Below are positions 58,159 through 64,000 of a stretch of 64,000 bases of DNA, one piece after another. The DNA comes from Rhizobium jaguaris. Lineage in GTDB: Bacteria > Pseudomonadota > Alphaproteobacteria > Rhizobiales > Rhizobiaceae. Every line of letters starts with the position of its first letter. The stretch's first letter is position 1. The stretch covers positions 620,001 through 684,000 of the forward strand of contig NZ_CP032695.1 in the NCBI RefSeq assembly GCF_003627755.1, given 5' to 3'. Made by a program: the position numbers and the translations under genes. Below the pieces are notes generated by a model, which ran no database searches, was not told where the DNA came from, and saw only the letters and a program-made list of their open reading frames with translations.

Positions 58159-58638
58159 ATGAGAGACCGGTTTGTCAGATTTGCGGGAGTAGGCTGTATT
58201 TCCGCAGGCTTATTTCTTTTATTGTCCGATACTGCTTCGGCCGGCTGCTGGTCAGCTTTGAAAAGCCCGGAATGGCGACAGATAGCCTCAATAATTTCTA
58301 CTGCAAAGCTGTGCGAACAGATGCCTTCAGGACCAAATCGCACCAGGAGGCTCGAGGTCACCGCTGTCGACTTCTGCACGGCTCCAAACGGCGTTTCAAT
58401 CACCGCAAACGTATCTCTGACATGCGGATCGAGTTCGGAATCCTTCCTGCAATTATCACCACTGGACGGCAAGGTCGTGGCGACGGTGACGATGGATATC
58501 GGTGCATGCAAGATAACGGATTCGGATATAAATATTAGCGGCAAGGCCGGCGAGCTCTTGTCGGGCCTGCCGCAGACGCAAGAATTTCTGCGCAACTGGG
58601 CGCAAATACGCCTGTCGAATCTGTGCGGGATGCAGTGA
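58159..58638 (+). CDS. small exported protein of unknown function
   Basis: The 159-residue protein has a signal peptide (FAGVGCISAGLFLLLSDTASA) and six Cys in the mature part (GCWSALKS, KLCEQM, DFCTAPNG, LTCGSS, GACKI, LCGM), suggesting disulfides in the periplasm. No family recognised. GAGAGCGG precedes ATG 58159; in-frame ATG 58099 would bury the leader, so 58159 is preferred. Confidence 0.65.
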   Translation: MRDRFVRFAGVGCISAGLFLLLSDTASAGCWSALKSPEWRQIASIISTAKLCEQMPSGPNRTRRLEVTAVDFCTAPNGVSITANVSLTCGSSSESFLQLSPLDGKVVATVTMDIGACKITDSDINISGKAGELLSGLPQTQEFLRNWAQIRLSNLCGMQ

Positions 58639-58842
58639 TCCGGCTGCGGGAGCAATCTGGATGGCGCGGGCCTGTTTAGAGCTTGTCTTCAGCGCGAGGG
58701 AACGCGATATAGAAAGCTGATGTTTCCCCCAAAGAGTTCAATTGGATGGCTGTTATCCTACGTGCTTGGCCTGCGCGATATGTGCGGGAGATGACGGAAG
58801 CCAACATACTGCCACCGCGTCGCTGCGGGCCTACATTGATTT

Positions 58843-60756
58843 TCAGGGTCGCACGAAGCGATTGGCCTTGGCCGCCCTATTCATATCCTTGCGCCGGAAG
58901 TAGATCGCCCGACCGCAGCGGATCGGACTGTTGCCCTGCACGATAATGATCTGCTCGTCCTTGCGCATCGATTGGGTGATCTCGTGTGGCATGATCAGCG
59001 GCCGGCGCTGCATGTTCACGCTCTCGGATTTGCGGGTGCCACCGCTTTTCATATCCCAGCCGATGTTGCGGGAGCGGCTTTGAACCTCGACGGTCATTTC
59101 CCCGCATTGCGCCGACACGTTGCGCGCGGTGTCGAGCGCTTTGATCGCCGCATAGGAGACGAAGGCACAGCCATCGATCCATGAGGTCGCTCCGTCCTTA
59201 CCGAAATGCCGTTCCAGTTGTCCGACCGATTGATACATAAGCATCATGGTGATGCCGTACCTGCGACCACGGTCGCGAGCCTCCTCCAGCAACCGCATAT
59301 AGCCGAGAAGATCGACCTCATCTAACATGAACAGCGCCCGACGCCCGAAGGCGCCGTCGGCCTGAATCATGGCATTGATCAGTGCACCGATGATGACGCG
59401 ACCAACACCCGGATAGGAGCGCAGGATTGAAGCGGGTATGTTAAGGAACACATCCTTTCTGCCATTGATGATATCGCTCGACTTGAAAGTACTGCCGCAC
59501 ACAAGCGCTGCGTAGCCGTCCAGTGACAGCCATTGCGTATCCTTCGACGCGGTGGAATAGACGCCGCTGAACGTCTGCTCGGTCATGTTGGTGAAGACGC
59601 CGAGCGTTTCCCGAATGAAGGCTGACCCAGAATTCTCCTGAATGTTGCGCAGCACAGCAAGCACCGATGGTTCCGGCTCTGACACCATCTGACGCAGGCT
59701 GCGGAGATTTCGCCGGCCGGCATATTCCGGCGACAACATGACATGCGCCAGCAGACCGGTCAGAAGATTGTGCGCCTGGTTTTGGAAATAGGAGCTGGTC
59801 GAGGACTCGAAGCGCGCGCTCTCCGACAGCAGCATATGCGCGATGCCGACAATGTCCTCCTCCTTCTGTTTCGACACTTCGATGCTGTCGAGAACGTTGA
59901 AGCCAATGATCGGGTTGGTCGGATCTAGCACCATGACCTCCCGGCCAAGTGCGTGCGCACGGTGCTTGACCACCATCGGCGCGACCTCGGTGGAGGGATC
60001 GAGGCATATCAGTGGACCGGTGTAGCGGAGAGCTGTCGGCACGACATTGCTGGTCGTCTTGTAGCCGCCTGAGCCAGCGAAGAAGAGCATGTGGGTGGAA
60101 TCGAAGTTTTGGCTGTAGGTTAGTAGCGGCGCCTTGCCACCTTTTCCCCAGGTGGCGCGATCGTTGGGATCGAAGGGCAGCTCATGAACGACTTCCTTGT
60201 CGACGCGATAACGCTCTCCAATGACGATCTCGCCATCGGGCGGAAATAGCTTCGCCGCCGCCGACATGGAAAGCCAGTCGGCGTCGCCGAAGATTCCGCG
60301 ACGCGCGCGTCTGACCTGTTCGGGCAGGACGACAGAAATGCGGACAGCAACGGCCATCGCCATGAACCCCGCGAGCGCGCCGATCACGACGACCATATCG
60401 AGATAGGATAGCGCCCGTTCCCAGGTGACGACCCCATTCTCCACGAAAGGTGTCAAACGTCTGTATTCCCTGAGCGCGTAGAACCCCGCGATGCCGAGAA
60501 AGCACAGCAGGTTCCCGATCGCGATCGGTCGCCGGTGATGCAGTGGCAGCGCCCAGACGGCCAAAAGCCCCGCCAACGATCCGAATAGTAGCGCTGGCAC
60601 CGGAGCTGCCCGAAGAAACCAATATTCCGCTTTGCCCGTCATGCCTGTGGCCAAACCCGACCACCGCCAGCCGACGATATAGACGGTGATCGCAGTCACC
60701 GTGATCGGCACGAACACGAGTGACAGACTCAGATGCAATCGACCCTTCAGCGCCAT
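58843..60756 (-). CDS. traG: TraG, type IV coupling protein
   Basis: The 637-residue conjugative ATPase has N-terminal TM helices, Walker A FFAGSGGYKTTSNVVP (GSGGYKTT), Walker B ALFMLDEVDLL and the VirD4/TraG C-terminal domain. It brings the relaxosome to the mating channel. ATG 60756 follows GAGGAG and overlaps the traD end by 10 bp. This is the Agrobacterium/Rhizobium-type traC-traD-traG order. Confidence 0.96.
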   Translation of the reverse strand: MALKGRLHLSLSLVFVPITVTAITVYIVGWRWSGLATGMTGKAEYWFLRAAPVPALLFGSLAGLLAVWALPLHHRRPIAIGNLLCFLGIAGFYALREYRRLTPFVENGVVTWERALSYLDMVVVIGALAGFMAMAVAVRISVVLPEQVRRARRGIFGDADWLSMSAAAKLFPPDGEIVIGERYRVDKEVVHELPFDPNDRATWGKGGKAPLLTYSQNFDSTHMLFFAGSGGYKTTSNVVPTALRYTGPLICLDPSTEVAPMVVKHRAHALGREVMVLDPTNPIIGFNVLDSIEVSKQKEEDIVGIAHMLLSESARFESSTSSYFQNQAHNLLTGLLAHVMLSPEYAGRRNLRSLRQMVSEPEPSVLAVLRNIQENSGSAFIRETLGVFTNMTEQTFSGVYSTASKDTQWLSLDGYAALVCGSTFKSSDIINGRKDVFLNIPASILRSYPGVGRVIIGALINAMIQADGAFGRRALFMLDEVDLLGYMRLLEEARDRGRRYGITMMLMYQSVGQLERHFGKDGATSWIDGCAFVSYAAIKALDTARNVSAQCGEMTVEVQSRSRNIGWDMKSGGTRKSESVNMQRRPLIMPHEITQSMRKDEQIIIVQGNSPIRCGRAIYFRRKDMNRAAKANRFVRP

Positions 60757-60986
60757 TCGGCGTTCTCCTCAATGTGCAACGGAACGGGATCGGGCGGAGG
60801 GGTTTTGAACGCCTCTTCGCCAATGTCGCGCAACCGCCTATGTTCGCTTGACCCCGGCGTCACTTGCGCCAGTTCGATGAGGCCGCCGAGCAGGAACGCC
60901 CGATCGGCTTTCGAAAGGCCGGCCTTCACGACGATGCCGCCGAGCAGGAATTTCTCGTGCGCTTCCTTCTTTCGATCAGCCCTCAT
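60747..60986 (-). CDS. traD: TraD, small conjugal transfer protein
   Basis: The 79-residue protein begins RADRKKEAHEKFLLGG and contains KADRAFLLGGLIEL, matching TraD of rhizobial/Ti plasmids. ATG 60986 follows GGAGG inside the traC end (11-bp overlap). It is a small auxiliary factor of the relaxosome; its exact role is not established. Confidence 0.9.
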   Translation of the reverse strand: MRADRKKEAHEKFLLGGIVVKAGLSKADRAFLLGGLIELAQVTPGSSEHRRLRDIGEEAFKTPPPDPVPLHIEENAEWR

Positions 60987-61263
60987 CTGAAACCTCCGAC
61001 GGCGCTCCAGTGCCACTATCTGGTGGTTGGTGCGTTTGAGGAGACGCGCCGCCAGCTCCTTTCTTTGCTTCTTTGCGAAATCGCGCAGCAACCTCTTCGA
61101 GGATCCGATCGAGCTCCTCGTCAGAAATCTCCATCTCCGCCAAGCCGGACTTGGTCGCAGCGCGGGCGAAGCGCTCGGCAGATTTAACTATTAAAACTCT
61201 TCGTCGTTCGCGGAGCTTCTCGATCTGTGCATCAAGGTCCATTATCGATGATTTTATGGCCAT
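60976..61263 (-). CDS. traC: TraC, relaxosome accessory protein
   Basis: The 95-residue protein starts with a coiled-coil-like N-terminus (LDAQIEKLRERRRVLIV) and contains ARAATKSGLAEMEISDEELD and EEVAARFRKEA, as in TraC of Ti and Rhizobium plasmids. The C-terminus is Pro/Gly-rich. First gene of the leftward traCDG unit, divergent from traA across the candidate oriT. Confidence 0.9.
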   Translation of the reverse strand: MAIKSSIMDLDAQIEKLRERRRVLIVKSAERFARAATKSGLAEMEISDEELDRILEEVAARFRKEAKKGAGGASPQTHQPPDSGTGAPSEVSDEG

Positions 61264-61385
61264 TTGTCACTTCCATTTCGATTGGGGCATCGTTTTGACA
61301 GCCTATTATACTGACTAGAACACATCAGTAAAATGGGTTATTTTGCGGCGGGGCGCAACATGCTCGGAAGGATTGGAGATCGATC
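61264..61385. other. candidate oriT between traC and traA
   Basis: This 122-bp region between divergent traC and traA is where rhizobial/Ti-type oriT lies. It holds an inverted repeat TACTGA-N10-TCAGTA (61309-61314 and 61325-61330) and TTTTGCGGCGGGGCGCAAC (61341-61359), which resembles the GC-rich conserved core of the nic region of Ti-type oriT (GCGCCC on one strand). A TTGACA (61295-61300) may serve a promoter. Nicking has not been shown. Confidence 0.6.
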
Positions 61386-64000
61386 ATGGCGATCATGTTC
61401 GTCAGAGCGCAGATGATTGGCAGAGGCGCGGGACGCAGCGTTATCTCGGCTGCCGCTTATCGCCACCGCAAGAAGATGGTGGACGAACAGATTGGCACCG
61501 CTTTCCCCAGCAAGGGCATCGCGGCGGAACTGGTGCACGAGGAATTGGCGCTGCCAGATCAGGCGCCGGCTTGGCTGCGCAGCGCGATTGATGGTCGGAC
61601 GGTCGCCGGCGCCAGCGAGGTCTTGTGGAATGCCGTCGAGACGGTTGAACAGAGGGTCAATGCGCAGCTTGCTCGCGAGCTGATTATCGCCCTACCGAAA
61701 GAGCTGGCGCCGGCCGAGAATATCGCGCTCGTGCGCGAATTTGTGCGCGAGAACTTGACCAAAAAAGGGATGGTCGTCGACTGGGTTTATCATGACAGGC
61801 AAGGCAACCCGCATGTCCACTTGATGATGACATTGCGTCCGCTGACCGATGAGGGGTTTGGGCTTAAGGTTGAGATGGTGATCGGAGAGGATGGTCAGCC
61901 GCTGCGTGTGCCCAGATCTGGACGTGCGACGGGAGATATCGTCTATCGCCGGTGGGGTGGTGACCGGCAGACGCTGAATGAGTGGAAGATCGCCTGGGCA
62001 CAAACGGCCAATCGCCACCTTTCGCTTGCAGGCCACGACATCCACCTTGACGGCCGCTCCTATGCCGAAAAGGGATTGGACGGTATTGCTCAAAAACATC
62101 TTGGCCCGGCCAAGGCGGCCTTGGTGAAGAAGGGTGGGAAGATGTACTTTGCTCCGGCGGAGTTGGCCCGCCGACAGGAGATAGCGGACCGTCTTCTTCG
62201 CGATCCACAGCTCGTGCTGGAACAGCTCGGCAATGAGCGCTCCACCTTCGATGAGCGCGATATAGCGCGAGCGCTGCATCGTTATGTGGACGATCCTTCC
62301 GACTTCGCGAATATCCATGCGAAGCTGATGATTTCGGATGAGCTTGTACTGCTGAAACCGCAGCAGAGTGATCCCGAGACCGCAATGGCGGCGGAACCGG
62401 CGATCTTCACGACGCGGCATATGCTGCGCGTCGAATATGAGATGGTCCGGTCGGCGGAGATTTTGTCGAGGCGCGGTGGATTCGCAGTTGCGGAGAAGCG
62501 TGTCGCCGCGGCCATCAGAAACCTCGAGGAGCACGATTCGGAAATCGTGCTTCGTCTGGACAGCGAACAGATCGATGCGATCCGTGACATCACGCGCGAC
62601 AACGGCATTGCGGCCGTCATTGGTCTTGCCGGCACTGGCAAGTCAACGCTTCTGAAAGCGGCTCGCATCGCCTGGGAAAATGACAGTCGACGCGTCATTG
62701 GCGCGGCCCTTGCAGGTAAGGCGGCGGAAGGACTTGAGGACAGTTCGGGGATCCTCTCACGGACGCTGGCTTCCTGGGAGGCCGCCTGGGCCGCCGGTCG
62801 CTCTAAACTCGAGCGTGGCGATATTTTTGTCATCGATGAGGCCGGCTTGGTGTCGTCGCGTCAGATGGCGCGTGTTTTGAAGGTTGTGGAGGAAGCGGGC
62901 GCGAAAATAGTTCTGGTCGGTGATGCGATGCAGTTGCAGCCGATCCAGGCGGGTGCTGCATTTCGTGCTATTGTCGAACGCATCGGCTTCGCCGAACTCG
63001 CCGGTGTGCGCCGCCAGCGCGAGGACTGGGCACGCGATGCATCCCGCCTGTTGGCGCGCGGCCAGGTAGAACCGGCGCTTGATCTCCAGGCAGCGCATGG
63101 TCGCATTACCGAAACGAACAGCAGAGACGAAGCCGTCGGTAGGATCGTTATCGATTGGACAAAAGCCAGGATGCAGTGTCTGGAGGAGGCGGACGATCCT
63201 GCAGATCGCGCTGCGCGCCTCCGCGGTGATGAATTGCTCGTTATCGCCCACACCAATGCGGACGTAAAGCGCCTTAACGAGGCATTGCGGGCGGTCATGG
63301 TCGAACAAGGGATACTGCGCGAACAGCGTACCATCATGACTGAGCGCGGCAAACGCGAATTCGCCGTCGGAGAGCGCATCATCTTCCTCGAGAATGCGCG
63401 CCTCGTTGAGCACAGGGCACAAAATCTCGGTCCTCAGCATGTGAAAAACGGTATGCTCGGAACGGTGATGTCGATTACCGGCAGGCCCGGTCACACGCTG
63501 CTTTCGGTCCGTCTCGACAGTGGCCGTGAGGTTGTCTTTGGCGAGGATAGCTATCGCAATATCGACCATGGTTATGCGGTGACGATCCATAAGTCGCAGG
63601 GTGCAACCGTCGATCGGACCTTCGTGCTGGCAACTGGCATGATGGACCGGCATCTGACCTATGTGGCAATGACGCGTCATCGCGACCGGGTCGATCTTTA
63701 TGCGGCAAAAGAGGATTTCGTACCACGCCCTGAGTGGGAAAGGCCGGCGCGTGTCGATCATGCCGCTGGCGTTAGCGGGGAGCTCGTGGCGGTCGGTCAG
63801 GCAAAGTTCCGCGAGGGCGCCGATGTCGACCCAAGCCCCTATGCCGAGGTGAAGACCGACGACGGAAAAACACATCGCCTCTGGGGCGTCAGTATGCCGG
63901 CGGCATTGGAGAAGGGCGGTATCTGCGTCGGCGATACCGTGACCTTGCGCAAGGACGGCGTCGAGCGAGTGACCGTGAAGGTGCCAGTCGTCGATGGAGA
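61386..64000 (+). CDS. traA: TraA relaxase-helicase, 3' end cut by window edge
   Basis: At least 871 residues visible with no stop before the edge. The N-terminal MobA/MobL relaxase domain begins MFVRAQMIGRGAGRSVISAA and contains GNPHVHLMM (metal-binding His pair). A RecD/TraI-like helicase follows, with Walker A GLAGTGKST (about 413-421), FVIDEAGLVSS and VTIHKSQGATVD. It nicks oriT and unwinds the plasmid during conjugation. ATG 61386 follows GGATTGGAG. The length and order fit TraA of Ti/Sym plasmids. Confidence 0.95.
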   Translation, partial: MAIMFVRAQMIGRGAGRSVISAAAYRHRKKMVDEQIGTAFPSKGIAAELVHEELALPDQAPAWLRSAIDGRTVAGASEVLWNAVETVEQRVNAQLARELIIALPKELAPAENIALVREFVRENLTKKGMVVDWVYHDRQGNPHVHLMMTLRPLTDEGFGLKVEMVIGEDGQPLRVPRSGRATGDIVYRRWGGDRQTLNEWKIAWAQTANRHLSLAGHDIHLDGRSYAEKGLDGIAQKHLGPAKAALVKKGGKMYFAPAELARRQEIADRLLRDPQLVLEQLGNERSTFDERDIARALHRYVDDPSDFANIHAKLMISDELVLLKPQQSDPETAMAAEPAIFTTRHMLRVEYEMVRSAEILSRRGGFAVAEKRVAAAIRNLEEHDSEIVLRLDSEQIDAIRDITRDNGIAAVIGLAGTGKSTLLKAARIAWENDSRRVIGAALAGKAAEGLEDSSGILSRTLASWEAAWAAGRSKLERGDIFVIDEAGLVSSRQMARVLKVVEEAGAKIVLVGDAMQLQPIQAGAAFRAIVERIGFAELAGVRRQREDWARDASRLLARGQVEPALDLQAAHGRITETNSRDEAVGRIVIDWTKARMQCLEEADDPADRAARLRGDELLVIAHTNADVKRLNEALRAVMVEQGILREQRTIMTERGKREFAVGERIIFLENARLVEHRAQNLGPQHVKNGMLGTVMSITGRPGHTLLSVRLDSGREVVFGEDSYRNIDHGYAVTIHKSQGATVDRTFVLATGMMDRHLTYVAMTRHRDRVDLYAAKEDFVPRPEWERPARVDHAAGVSGELVAVGQAKFREGADVDPSPYAEVKTDDGKTHRLWGVSMPAALEKGGICVGDTVTLRKDGVERVTVKVPVVDG

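Overview
The window looks like accessory DNA from an alphaproteobacterium of the Rhizobiaceae type, probably a plasmid or chromid. The reasons are a traC-traD-traG block divergent from a traA relaxase/helicase at the right end, a DUF982 gene, an oxyR-katG divergon, FixJ-like regulators, a rhizobial-style membrane regulator with winged-helix and TPR parts, and high-GC coding with AGGAG-type ribosome sites. No replication genes, tRNA, rRNA or CRISPR array were seen.

Layout. 0-11 kb: two related PAS/histidine-kinase genes (one cut by the window edge, one a giant 1828-residue kinase/ATPase/GAF/PAS/histidine-kinase hybrid), a Tat-type alpha/beta hydrolase, a short-chain dehydrogenase plus the tail of a second one, a decayed PAS gene and a metallo-beta-lactamase-fold hydrolase. 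11-17 kb: a GlxA-type AraC regulator divergent from a broken DJ-1/PfpI gene, an IS110-family element, and a hipBA toxin-antitoxin pair with three operator-like repeats. 17-21.5 kb: a DUF1269 protein, katG, oxyR and a methyltransferase. 21.6-25.6 kb: a nucleotide-cyclase-domain protein and a two-component cluster (receiver, FixJ-like regulator, periplasmic-sensing histidine kinase).

25.9-49.7 kb is an envelope/sulfatase island: two exported sulfatases carrying the C-T-A-G-R maturation motif, a formylglycine-generating-enzyme homologue with both catalytic cysteines, a secreted HAD phosphatase plus an internally deleted copy, an outer-membrane-like protein, a Gly/His/Tyr-rich exported protein, an MscS-type channel, a MoxR-DUF58-DUF4381-BatA-BatB-BatD operon running directly on from the second sulfatase, a DUF900 lipoprotein hydrolase and two tandem DUF1254 proteins. 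Six promoters in this island share one 17-bp element (TTTACnGTAACGTACTT), always in the same orientation toward the downstream gene and usually 52-62 bp from its start codon. This links the mechanosensitive channel, the sulfatase-maturation enzyme, the sulfatase/MoxR/Bat operon, the hydrolase and the DUF1254 pair into one putative regulon, and it is the strongest candidate here for an undescribed system.

49.8-58.7 kb: an SRPBCC protein, DUF982, a PAS/GGDEF cyclase, a methyltransferase resembling the PhcB group, a membrane GGDEF-EAL protein, a zinc-ribbon mini-protein, an ExoZ-like acyltransferase and a small exported protein. 58.8-64 kb: conjugative DNA-processing genes with a candidate oriT between traC and traA; traA runs off the window.
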